64,000 nucleotides of DNA from Nyssa sinensis (taxonomy: Eukaryota; Streptophyta; Magnoliopsida; Cornales; Nyssaceae), in the NCBI GenBank assembly GCA_008638375.1, contig CM018032.1, forward strand, positions 35,907,251 to 35,971,250, given 5' to 3'. The translations under genes were made by a program, and so were the position numbers. Of the stretch, positions 12,108 to 23,800 are shown piece after piece. The notes beneath the pieces are model-generated. The model worked only from the letters and a program-made list of their open reading frames with translations, was not told the DNA's origin and made no database searches. Position 1 is the stretch's first letter. Every line of letters starts with the position of its first letter.

Positions 12108-14915
12108 TGTCACGGCCCGAATTTTCACAAACCCGGGGGGTGAGTGAAATGAAATAAGAAAAGTAAATGAAAGGTCATAAGGTGGATTTAATTGATCATT
12201 CATTCATTCTCCCATGTTTCACCAAAATTAGAAATGAAGACTTGCTATTTGACTTAACCAAAACGGTCCCCTAATGTCACTCAAATGTCCCTCCCAATCA
12301 ATAGTCAAAATAATCTAAGTCGTGTTCAAAAATAACTCCCAAAATAGCCTCAAAACATCTCTAAAAATGCCATTGGAATAATAACCCAAATGGACCCCAA
12401 ATGCCCTAAGGCATGGACTAAGAATAGGTCAAAAGGTCTACCAAAATTGGTCTAAGGAAGTGACCAAATATGGCCCAAAAGGATGGCCAAACATGGCCTA
12501 AAAAGGTTCCCAAAAATAGCCCAAAAGGGTGGCCAAACATGGCCCAAGGATTGGTAAAAAATGGTCCAATAGGATGCCCAAACATGGCCCAAAAAAAAAG
12601 TGGCCAAAGGGGCTGGTGTCAAAGGCTAGGCGCACATGGGGCAGCAGCAGGTAGGCCACGCGTTTGGCCGTGGGCGTGCAGGGGCAGTGGCATGGCGCTA
12701 GGGGCGTACAGCACGTAGGAGTGCACATGTGGGCGCACGGCTGGCTAGGCTGGTCTACTATAACGACTGCAATCTGATTTTTCATTTTTCTATAGGTTTA
12801 CTGTAGCGGCTGTGACTAAATTTCTCTGTCCAGCAGCCAATTTTCTCTGTTTTCCAAAGTTTTGAAGGCCACTTTTTTCCCATTTTTAGCCTACTTCTTC
12901 AAGGTTTTTAACCCCCCCCCTTTTTGACACCTTTCCCACCTATTTAAAGGGTGTTTTACACACCTAACAAATCCTTTAATTTTTTCAAAATTTTAACATA
13001 ACCCCCTTTGTTTCTAAGTCTTTTTCCCACCTAATATTCATGATATATCATACAATTAAGGGCTTGCAAATTCCATCCTCACTCGATGGCCACAATATCA
13101 TGAAAATTAAATATACATCATTTAATTATACAATCCATCATACATACACATGAACTTGAACTTAAAGGTCACTAACTTCATATTTATTACAATTATAGGG
13201 CATTACCCGTAGTGATCATAATATACAAGTTTTTCACAATAGAATATACATGTCTTAGGGCCTATGCCCTTATGCACACAAAATATGCCCCAAGGGCCAA
13301 ATATCCTCCATGTTCCACCTCCTCTCCATCCTTCAAGACTTCATCAAGTCTTCAAGCACCAGGAGCCTCATCTATGATATGATATCCTACGAGGGGTCAG
13401 CTCAACTGCTGGTATGACAAAATGCTAATGCAGGGAACAAGATTTAAGGCGTGGCATGTACAAGTGTACATTTAGAAGCTATAAACCCTCCAATCCCCAA
13501 TGCTATGCAATATCAATATACATGACACACACATGTAACTCTATGCCACACCTATATCTCACTTCACGGTTCTTCCCCGTTCGCATGCAAGTACCAATTG
13601 TATGTGTCGTTTCACAATCCGAACCTCGTTGGCTTGCGAGTACCAATGACTAATTTTGGATTTTTCACCACAGGATTTGCACCCTCATAATGCATAGCAC
13701 CAAAGTGCTCAACTCACACCATGTTTCCAAGGATTCACACTATGCCAACGTGCCTTGATTTTTTTATGCAATTTCAATGAAGTATTTCATCAAACACATA
13801 GTATATGCTTTAAACAATGCAATGTACTTAAAGCAACTTTAACTTTTATATCACAAAACTTTGTCTATATGAATCTAACATGTAATTCAATCAATTTCAT
13901 ATATAAACACATTACACATTCACAACCTTAACAATTTCTAAAAGATCATAAAATACATAAAGTACCAACACATGGAATAAATCATAACTCTCAAACCACA
14001 AGAGTTTCTCTATATGAACATAAGTTATAATGCAATGAATCAAACATATAAACAAGTTACATGTTCATCACTTTGACAAATTCTCAAAGAACACATAAGT
14101 ACACAAACTACTAACTCTAGGTTTTCAAAGCAACTACCAATTAAATGACTTTCTAACAACAAGTAAACACATAAATCATTCAATCAACATATAAAACACT
14201 CCTAAACTTAACTATATTCCTTACTTAGCAAAATATCATACCTAAAAGGGTTTTTCTCAACCCTAGGGAGTTATATTCACTGTGTAGCTGAACCGATAGG
14301 TGATAATATAGCCCTTGACGAGAGGAACAACTTCCAAGAAGGAAGTCTTGTGAGAATCTTAGCCTAGGGATGTGTTTTGGTGGCTTGAAGCTTGGAAAAC
14401 CCTAGGTTTCTTTCACTTTTCTCTCCATGCACGACTGATGCTGCTTCTCCAGACCATTTCTGTGATTTTTTTACACTAAGTGTTGTATTTATAGTCAAGG
14501 GACTAAGGGGGCAAAATGACCTTTTTGCCCTTAATGAACCCAGGGACCCCGTTACACAACAACCCATCCCGAAACGCCCCAATTTGAAATTTTGCTTTAG
14601 CCAAAGTTCTTAAAATTATTTTAAATGAATATTTTCAAAAATTTTATTTTTGCCGGCGGGCAGGTTTGGCTGGTTCTACCCGGGATGCCCTTTTGGTCCA
14701 ATTTTTCAAACTACTTTCGATTAGGCTCAAATTCGTATAGGAGGTGTATTTTAACATTATAAACAAATTTAGCTTCTATGGCATACTACAAATATGCTTC
14801 TAAATATAACTTATGTCTAAATGATGCATATATAGCGCCCCACCAACAAACAGCGCATGAACAGTGCTCTACCGACAAAAACGAAAAAGTTATCCTAATT
14901 TTTCAGATCTCTACA
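12108..14915 (+). mobile_element. Solo LTR, family A copy 1 (2.8 kb)
   Basis: Starts TGTCACGGCCCGAATTTTC and ends CTACA. It aligns along its whole length with 15721-18464 (roughly 80% by eye). No internal region, PBS or PPT adjoins it, so it is read as a solo LTR left by recombination. The flanking pentamers are CGTAC and CACAC, which differ by two transitions and could be a decayed target duplication. It carries a tandem array of GTGGCCAAACATGGCCCAA-like units at about 12465-12610. The protein-like frames in it are artefacts of that array. Confidence 0.7.
12465..12610. repeat. Minisatellite of TGGCCAAACATGGCCC-type units in solo LTR copy 1
   Basis: Imperfect units of about 20-24 bp. Each contains GGCCA and TGGCC around a 3-5 base spacer, so each can fold on itself. 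The matching array in copy 2 is at about 16070-16215. Confidence 0.8.
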
Positions 14916-15299
14916 CACACTGGAACATAAGCTTCACTAAATTAAAAGTGATAATCTTAATCATAGTTGGGTTAATAAATTTTTATTTGTAAGTTGACCT
15001 ATTCACCCCCTTTTAGGTCAAGGTTCTCCTATCTAGATACATATAGGGCCTATATTTGTTGACCATAGAAATGAATATTGAACTTACACCTCAGTCAGGG
15101 CGGGATTAATTTATTGACCATAGAAATGGTACCATTTAAACTTACACCTTTGAATATATATGATTTGGATTTTATTTGAACATTGGAATATTGACTATGA
15201 TATATTGATTTTAGTTTATTGATTTAGTTCCTTACTGTAGACACCTTAGTCTGAGACCCTTAATTGTATAAAGTTGGTTGTGTCATTTTTGGTAAGTTG
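14916..15299. other. Spacer: probable end of an older LTR, no gene
   Basis: Contains the TTCACCCCCTTTTAGGTC block and a short imperfect duplication of TTGACCATAGAAATG followed by AACTTACACCT (about 15058-15095 and 15114-15150). No coding sequence is recognised. Confidence 0.4.
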
Positions 15300-15720
15300 T
15301 TACAATATGTCCCATCTAGGGGTATTTTAGTAATTTCTCATTTTTTTTTCATAAGAGACATTTTGGTCCTTTTTTCCATAGAGGCCATTTTAGTCATTTT
15401 GCCTATAAAAGGTATTGCGGACATTTCACCCATAGAGGCCATTCTGGTCATTTTTTCCATATAGGGAAATTTGGTCATTTCGCCTGTAGAATGCATTTCA
15501 AAGATTTCACCCATAGAGGGCATTCTAGTCATTTTAACTATAGGTGGTATTTTGGTAGTTTTTGCCCATAGAGGGCATTTTGGTCATTTTTTTCCATAGA
15601 AGGCATTTTAGTCATTTTTTCCTAGATAGGGCATTTCAACCATTTTGGTCATTTTACCCACAGAGGGGACATTTTGGTCATTTTGCCCATAGAGGGCATT
15701 TATGTCATTTTGGTCATTTT
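15300..15720. repeat. Minisatellite, about 27-bp unit, left part
   Basis: About 15 imperfect copies of a unit built from TTTTGCCCATAGAGG and GCATTTTGGTCA. The array continues at 18465-18630 after the solo LTR, so the insertion split one array. Reading frames across it are repeat artefacts. Confidence 0.9.
15716..15720. other. Target-site duplication, left copy (ATTTT)
   Basis: ATTTT directly precedes the TGTCACG start of the solo LTR and recurs directly after its ACA end at 18465-18469. Confidence 0.75.
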
Positions 15721-18464
15721 TGTCACGCCCCGAATTTTCATAAACCTGGGGAGTGAGTGAAATGAATTAAAAGGAATTAATAAAAGCTCATTAAGTAAAT
15801 TTAGTTGATTACATGTTTATTTCCCCATATTTTTTCAAAATTAAGAATGAAAATTTGCTACTAGACTTACCCAAGATAGGTTTCAAATGCCAATCAAATA
15901 TCTCCCCCAACCAATAGTCAAAATTAGTCTAAGTCATGTCCAAGTACGGCTTCCAAAATAGCCCCTAAATGTCTCTAAATATACCTTAGAACAATGGCCC
16001 AAATGGGCCCCAAATGCCCTAAGACATAAGCCAAGAATAGGTCAAAAATCCTGCCTAAGGTGGTCTAAGGAAGTGGCCAAACGTGGCCCAATAGGGTGGC
16101 CAAACGTGGCCCAAAAGGATGGTCAAACATGGCCCCAAAAGGTGGCCAAACATGGCCTAAGGATTGGTCAAACATGGCCCAATAGGGTAGCCAAACATGG
16201 CCTAAAAAGGTGGCGAAGGGCTTGTGTCAGGCTGGGCACGCATGGGGCTGGGCGCGCGCAAGAGGTGAGGCATGGCATGGGCGTAGGCGTGCAGCATGGG
16301 CGCAGGGCACGGGCCCATGCGGGCTGCGGGCTGAGGGGCTGCTGTACTGTAGCTACAGTGTTTACTTGCAACTTGATTTTTCCTATTTCTGAATTTTTCT
16401 TCAAAGTGCTACAGCTAGTGTTTCCCATTTTTAACCTACTTCCTCAAGGTTTTTAACCCCCACTTTTTGGCACTCTTCCACCCATATATGGGACATTTTA
16501 CACACCTAACAACTTTTTAAATTTACAAAATTTTAACATGGTCTCCTTTGTTTTCTAAGCCTTTTCCACCTAACATTCCACAATACAATCCACCATTTCT
16601 CAAGCTAGCAACCAAAATACATCCTTTAATTCAACTAAACATTTATACATCATTTAAAACATACAATCCTCCATACATACACATATACTTAAAATTCAAA
16701 ATGTCACAACCTCATGCTCATTACAAATGTAGGGCCTTGCCCATAGTTTCCATACTACACACGATTTTACAAGTTAATTACATATGTCTTAGGGCTTATG
16801 CCCTCATATAACTCAAAAATATGCCCCAAAGACCAAATGTTCTTCATGGTCCATTTTTCCTCTATTCTTCAAGACTTCATCAAGTCTCAAGTACCGAGAG
16901 CCTCATATGTAATATATAATTCCCATATAGGATCAGCACAACTGCTGGTATGACATAATGCTAATATAAAGAACAAAGATAAGGCGTGGCATGTGCAAAG
17001 TGTACATTTATAATCTATATGCCTTCCAATTCATCAATGCAATGCAATGGCAATATGCATGACACACCCATGCAACTCTATGTCCAGCCCTATGTCTCAT
17101 TTTAAGGATCGTTCCTGTTGGATCAGCGAGTACCAATGCCTGTTTCACGGATCGCTCCCGTTGGATTAGCGAGCACCAATGCAATGGCCAATTTTGAATT
17201 TTTCACCACAGGATCTATACTTTCATAATGCATAGAACCGAAGTGCTCAACCCACACTATGTTTCCAAAGATTCACGTATGCCAAGATGCCTTGATTTTT
17301 CTATGCAATTTCAATAAAGCATTTCATCAAACACATGGAGTATGCCTTAAATAATGCATTACACATAAAGCAGCTATAACTTCTGAATCACAAAACTTTA
17401 GTCTACATGAACCTAGCATGTAATCCAATCTATTACACATATAAACATATTACATATTCACAACCTTACCGAATTCTCAAAGATTACAAAATACATAAAG
17501 TACCAACACATTGAATAAATCATAACTTTCCAACTACAAGACTTTGTCCACATGAACATAAGCTAGAATGCAATGAATCATACATATAGTCATGTTACAT
17601 GTTCATCACTTCAACAAATTCCCAAAGAATACATAGATACATAAGATACCAACCCTAGATTTTCAAATTAACTATAAGTTAGGTGGTTCTATAATGACAA
17701 ATAAGCATGTAGGTCATACAATTAACATATAAAAACACTCCTAAACTTAACCCTATTCTTTACTTAGCAAAATATCATACCTAGAAGGGTTCTTCTCAAC
17801 CCTAGGAAGTTTTACTCACTGTGCAGCTGAACCAATTGGTAAGAACGTAGCCCTTGATGTGGGGAACAACTTCTTAGAAGGAAGCCTAGTGAAATTCCAA
17901 GCCTAGAGATGAGTTTTGGAAGGTAGAAAGTTGAAAAAACCTAGGTTTTCTGCACCTTTCTCTCCATCCACGACCTACTGCTCATTCCCCATATCAAATT
18001 CTGTGATTTTAACACTAAAGGGTCTTATTTATAGTAAAAGGGTCAAGGGGTGAAAAGACCCTTTTGCCCTTAATGAGTTCGGGACCCCGCTACACTACAA
18101 CTCGTCCTGAAACGCCTCAATTCGACATTTTGATTTAACCAAAGTTCTTAAAATTATTTTAAATTATATTTTTATGAAAAATTTATTTTCGCCTGTGGAT
18201 GGGTATCGCCGGGTTCACCCAGGCCACTCGGGATGCCCTTTTTGATCCATTTTTCAAACTATCTCCGATTAGGCTCAAATTTTCACAGGAGGTGTATTTT
18301 AACATTCTAAGCATATTTTCATTCTATGGAATACTCAAAATATGATTTTAAACATGATTTATAGTCTAAATAATGCATGTCTAGTGTCCTACTAGCAAAT
18401 AGTGCATGAATAGTGTCCTACCGGCAAAACGAAAAATTTACCCTAATTTTTCAAGGTCTTTACA
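15721..18464 (+). mobile_element. Solo LTR, family A copy 2 (2.7 kb), with target duplication
   Basis: Starts TGTCACGCCCCGAATTTTC and ends GGTCTTTACA, with ATTTT on both sides. It is the same family as 12108-14915. It lies inside the minisatellite, whose units continue on both sides, which shows it is a separate solo LTR rather than the second LTR of one element with copy 1. No gene inside. Confidence 0.85.
16070..16215. repeat. Minisatellite of TGGCCAAACATGGCCC-type units in solo LTR copy 2
   Basis: About six imperfect units, each with the GGCCA/TGGCC self-complementary pair, at the position equivalent to the array in copy 1. Confidence 0.8.
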
Positions 18465-18630
18465 ATTTTTCCCATAGAGGGAATTTCATTCATTTTATTC
18501 ATTTTTCCCATGGAGGTCATTGTGCTCATTTCGCCTAATAGAGGGAATTTTTGCCATTTTTCCTATAGAGGATGTTTTGGTCATTTCACCTATAGAGGGC
18601 ATTTGGATCATTTTGCCCACTAATGGCAAG
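18465..18630. repeat. Minisatellite, right part
   Basis: About six more imperfect copies of the CCCATAGAGGGAATTT-type unit, continuing the array broken at 15720. Confidence 0.85.
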
Positions 18631-20805
18631 AATTCTAATCCATTAAAGATAAAGTTCTAAACCATTGAAGATTCAATCCAGGGATTTCAAGCTCAAAACT
18701 TTTCTGATTCAACACAAACAATCAAGTAGGCTCCCTAAAACCTTACTTTTTTCTATTTTCCTAATCCAATTCACCCTATCACACTTGATAGAATCAATTG
18801 AATTAGAGAACTATGTTGGCTCTGATTCCATTATCTGAATGGATGCCTCATGGGCCCGAGTCTACTGTTTTCCCTTAATCTTATTTACTTTATGTCTTTT
18901 TTCTTGTTTCATTCATGTTATCTTTCTCTTTCTACCCCTCTTTTTAGTTTATTTTCTTTATGTATTTTTTTTTACTTTATTCATCCATATAATCATTATT
19001 ATTATTTCTTTCTATTCACTCTCTCTTTTATTTATGTCATAAAATATAAGCCTTGTAGATGAACACTTGAGGTCAGTCCATTTGGACTGGGCGAGATGGG
19101 TGCCTGACCCCTTCCCATCTCGTAACTTAGCTCTCGGATTCAAAATTCTTTGGTTCATTGTAAACTAGTTTGCTTTACTTTATTTTTGACTCATGTCAGG
19201 AGATTTAGAATGTAAATAAGATCAAAGCTTTGTAATTTCTTAATTTCTTTGCTATTCTTTTTACATGTATTCTCCATGGGTTGTGACATGTTTGTTTTTT
19301 ATTTAGCCTAAAACAAGTTGGCGATTCTTTTGTATATTCATGTACACCCCAATCTGAAAAGAGGGTATGTTCCTCTCCTACTTCAAGGAAGTGGACTTAA
19401 AAAACTGTGGGAGTTTGTTTGGCATTCCTCCTCTTCCAGCACCTGTGCTCACACTTAAATTTGAAAATTTGACTAAATTTGGAAATATATTTATATTATC
19501 CTCAAAATTTTATGTATTTTGATTTAGATATCTATTTGGAATCGACTTATTCTATTCTTACAGAGTACAGATATTTCAGTGCAGAATTATATAAATAGTT
19601 TTTAAACCTTTGGCATATTGTGGAATTCTCGCTGGGCTGTTGAGCTTAATATAGGTTATTACCATGTTTTTAGGTATACATTAGATAGGCTCGATCTCAT
19701 GCGATGCAAGTTAAGTGTAGAAAGGAAAAGTCGAGCTTTGCTTTTGTATACATAGAGTATAAGATTGACAAGATCTTTGGTTCCAAAGAGTAAAGACCGT
19801 TTGAAGGAGATGGGAGAATCACTTTCGCTTATAAAAGTTTAAATGTAATGTTAATAATTTAGTTTGAGCTTGTATAATTGGAAGACTTGTTAGAATCTTT
19901 TGTTACAAATAGTAGAATGCTCTAAGATAATGGCCTATATGATGCAACATGTTTAATAATTTATTTTATGATTATTCCGCTGCAATTGAACAAACGCAAA
20001 TAGTGACTGAATGATTTGGTAACTGAAAGGGCCTTGGTGGCCAGTTGCATATTCCAATTCCACATAATCCGGAATTGGGTGTCGCCATGTTATATATACT
20101 TGTTATGTCATTCTAGTGAAACGAGTAGGTTGTATTTGCTGGAATTGGAACAGGATGCTATATTTGTGTGTGGACAGATTCATGTACAGATTCTTGTTAA
20201 GTCATGGTAATGGAACAGGTTGCTGGATTTGTGTGTGGACAGATAGCATCATACATATACCTCAACTATTAAATAAACATATTAGGTGCTCAAAAATGTT
20301 TTTTTTTTCCCATTTAAGAGAAACATGCTTTTGGTTTTTTTTTTTTTTCAAAAGAAAAAAATTAACATTACCAAACACCACTTAAGAAATTGAACTTCCA
20401 TTCAAGTAACTGCTCACACGATAAGGCTGCCAAGTGAGTCTTTATAAGAACATTTCTTACTGTTTAATTTCTGTGTATCTAACATCCCAAATACAACCAG
20501 CTTCAATGTGAAAGAATTAATTCTATACCTATGAAAGGAAAAAAAATTAGAGAAATATGCAGTGATGAAATGTCCATGTTCCAAATCTGTGGTAATTCTG
20601 AGCATCAACTAATTTCTGGTTGGGAAATGCTTTCTGTTGGGATTTTACCTCTTCTGGATTTGTAATATATGGATCCATCTGTATGTAAATTCTTAAGATT
20701 GTTAACCTTCTAGCAAATGATTTTCGCATAATCTTTATGGCTGTCACGAAGGGAAAACGAAGAAAGATGATCCCAAAAGAAATTGGATGTCACCCTCTGA
20801 TCCTC
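18631..20805. other. Intergenic, decayed repeats, no gene
   Basis: T-rich segment at about 18880-19060. The segment at about 19070-19330 (GGGCGAGATGGGTGCCTGAC followed later by AGTTGGCGATTCTTTT) has the look of a decayed LTR end plus primer-binding-like site. At 20137-20185 and 20206-20250 there is a short duplication ending GTGTGTGGACAGAT. A stretch ending ACCAAACACCACTTAA near 20392 looks like a MITE edge. None of this codes for a recognisable protein. The region is the 3' flank of the galactosyltransferase gene. Confidence 0.4.
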
Positions 20806-23800
20806 TTAGAAGAGAGCACTCCAAACAGCAGAAGCATCCTCACCACACCTAGCATGGACATCTTTGATTCTTTCCACTGATTTGCAAATTCCACTGCAGC
20901 TCCAATCAAATGAAGCTACACAGACATTACCTGCTTGTGCCTTCCACTCGCAATCTGAAAAAGACCTTCAATTTTTTAGAACCCATCTGGGAAGTTCAAA
21001 GGAAAGAATAAATCTGCCAGAAAACACGTACCAGCCTTACCAGGTGAAGTGCCACAACACATGTTGCGATCATCTATGTGCTCAACTTCGAGACCAATAA
21101 ACCACGCACCAAGTGACACATCTTCATTTGCATACTTATGCAGTATGGGCCTGGCAATCAGAATCAAAGTCCTAATGTTAATGCTATTGAATATGCAATC
21201 AATGATCACAAGTATGGGGGTTTTGCTCTCATTTAGATTTTTAAGAATTAGAACTTGAATCAACCACAGACTTGCCACTTCTTGATCATTCAGAATATAT
21301 TGCATTAGAATGTAATAATATATTTGTTAAGAGTAGTTAATAGTTTCACATTGTAGTTTAGCATGCCATTAAGGGTATTTTAGTATTTAGTCCTTTTGTT
21401 ATCTTGTTTTACCCTAGTATAAAGGGTCTTTCATTATTTTTCTATTTGTTTATCTTTTGTAATACAGTGTAAGATATTATAAGACTTCTCTCTTCTTCTT
21501 CATTTGTCTAAAGTTTTCAATAGTGTCTGGCCTAAGTACTGATTGAATTTCGTTATTATCAAACCAAAGATTTTCACTTTTCACAGTTCACTGTTCAAAA
21601 GTAACAGATTTATGTCCATGATAATGGTGTCATTAATCCAGTATTGTAACACATGATGCAGTGATTACATATGTTTACCATAATAAACAAATGGTGTTTA
21701 AGAAAAATACTATCAAATTATTGGTTTCATTGTGCTGTTGGTGCACAATTAATTACTGTAGATTTGTTTTGATTAGCAAAGAAAAATAAATAAATATCAT
21801 AGATTACAAATACCCTGATATGGGACTAGCAAGCTCTAGCTTGGTTAGTACCTCCTCCACCTCCCTCTATGGAGGTTGAGGGTTAAAGTCCCCTTAAGGG
21901 GAAAAGTGATGTGTGTGTGTGAGAGAGAGAGATTTACCCATCAAAAAATTTAAAAAAAAAATCCAAAGATGGAATCTGTTGAGAGTTTTAATCTGTGAAA
22001 ATTGAAAATAAATATTGATTCTTACCGGTTGAAAGAGATGTATGTTGCCAGATCCTTTGAGATAGCATAAATCTGACCAGTTGCATGCCTAAAATATTTA
22101 TTCCCTTCTTCTCCGAATTTCCAATATTCAGGTTCATGATACTTAACATTCCTACAGAGGAAACAAGTTCAGAAAGAGATGCAACATTCAATCTCTGAAG
22201 GAAAAATGTGTTATAGAAATATATGTTATTGTGAACAAGAAAGCCTTCGAAGAATTTACTTCTGAGAAAGAACTGGTCCAGATTTCATGCATCCTATATA
22301 TACCCTGGGCTTGGAACGGTGACGGGCAAGAGTTGCAGCTAGCGTTCCTGTATCATCAGAATATGTACAAAGTTTCATTTTACTAACGATACCCTGTAAT
22401 TAGGCCAACATTAGAGCTGGCCAAGGCTGTCAAACCTGTAGCTCCAGCCAGTTTATAGAATTTAAACGCAAAATTGGGGAAGGAGGAAAACAAAAAGGAC
22501 AAAACAAAAATCGAAGAGAAAAGAAGAGCCACACATGCCTAAATTGACATGAACATCATCATCCACCTTGACATAAAACTCAGCATCCCATTTTGTGACT
22601 GCAGTGGAAAAGAAAATTTTTGTTTTTGCGGATAACTCATGATACCCTTCAACATGTTCCTGCAACAGCAATAGAACATTGTTTGAACAGTGATTCTAAC
22701 ATAATATTAATATATCTTTCTCATCAGTGCATAACAATTTAATGTTTGTTCTTACAAGCCTAAGAAAGTCCTTATGCTGAGAATCCTCAGAATCGATTGC
22801 TCGATCTAAAATGCTGTTGGATGTTGCACTGCATCAATCAATACAAGAGCATGTTTAAGATGATTCAATTTCAATAGATAAAGTAGACATTATTTTATTT
22901 TATTTTATTCTTTTATTTGGATGCAAAAAAAAAAATATTAAAATATAAGGATTCAAGGCTTGGTCATATGACATAAAAAGATACAGGGAGGAAGTCCTCG
23001 AAGGCATGTTCTTCCTTGGTTATATTTAGATATACTATATCTTTTTTCGTTTCTACCTTCTTTTTTTCTTGTTTCCTGCAGGTTGTCATTTCTAACCTAC
23101 GTTAAAGCGACATTGTAATTTGTTGAACCTTATCCTCTGACATAAAACAACAAACCTCAATTTCACTTCAGATGCAACTGAAAGAAATTATACAGTGTAA
23201 TAATGGCTTTACCAATTTCACCTCAACCGACTTTCAGAGAGGTATGGCCAGGCTCTATATATTCACATAAACAGCAAGTTCAGAAAAAGCATTCCTGTCC
23301 AAAAGTGGGACTCTTCTGTGTCATTTGCTTATGTTTGTGAATCATCACACCATGATTTTTTCCAAGGAACAGAACAATCCAACAATTTATCTTCCTATTG
23401 AATGGGGATATTTCTGAGACCATCATATCTCTTTTATGAAAAAATAACTGGTGAAGGGCTTCCAAGTTCACTAATTGGTAAGATATGAAATAGGATCAAT
23501 GAAGGTTGGGAAGTGTTTGGAAAGATGAAGATGGAACACAAAAAGACTAAATAAGTCCTTACAGACAAAGTTTTCACTTGTAGGTGGAGTGAAGGGGACC
23601 AATAGAAACGGTGATCACTTTGAGGGGCCCATTAGACACTGTGATCAGTTTGCCTTTGTACTTGAGAAATACTAATTATTAAACATATTTTGGTCTTGAT
23701 ATTCTCTCATCACATATTATGGACTACAGTTTTGTTTTCTAACACATTTCAATATTTTTTTGGCCATTCTACATTATTACCAAGTCCACAAAGACAAGCA

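Noticed and set aside
12470..12718. Frame with repeated GQTWPKK/NMAQ-type peptide
   Set aside because: Produced by the minisatellite in the solo LTR; the equivalent frame in copy 2 differs and the array explains it.
15300..15720. CRISPR-like repeat array
   Set aside because: Units are contiguous and degenerate without unique spacers, in a eukaryotic genome; it is a minisatellite. The same holds for 30239-30450 and 40253-40672.
15264..15756. Hydrophobic repeated frame (ILVIF/FPIEG type)
   Set aside because: Translation of the 27-bp minisatellite; no start context or family match.
12108..18464. One retrotransposon with paired 2.8-kb LTRs
   Set aside because: The right LTR has its own ATTTT duplication and is embedded in an array that continues on both sides, and the 0.8-kb between them has no PBS or PPT.
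18810..18840. Reversed primer-binding-like GGCTCTGATTCCAT
   Set aside because: Single imperfect match with no LTR edge or gag frame beside it.
18839..19062. Hydrophobic Phe/Leu-rich frame that looks like a membrane protein
   Set aside because: Follows from a T-rich stretch; no conserved motif, no gene context.
22462..22671. Extended frame through the galactosyltransferase exon 7 into intron 7
   Set aside because: The tail past VHVNLG is intron; family conservation requires the splice at 22539.
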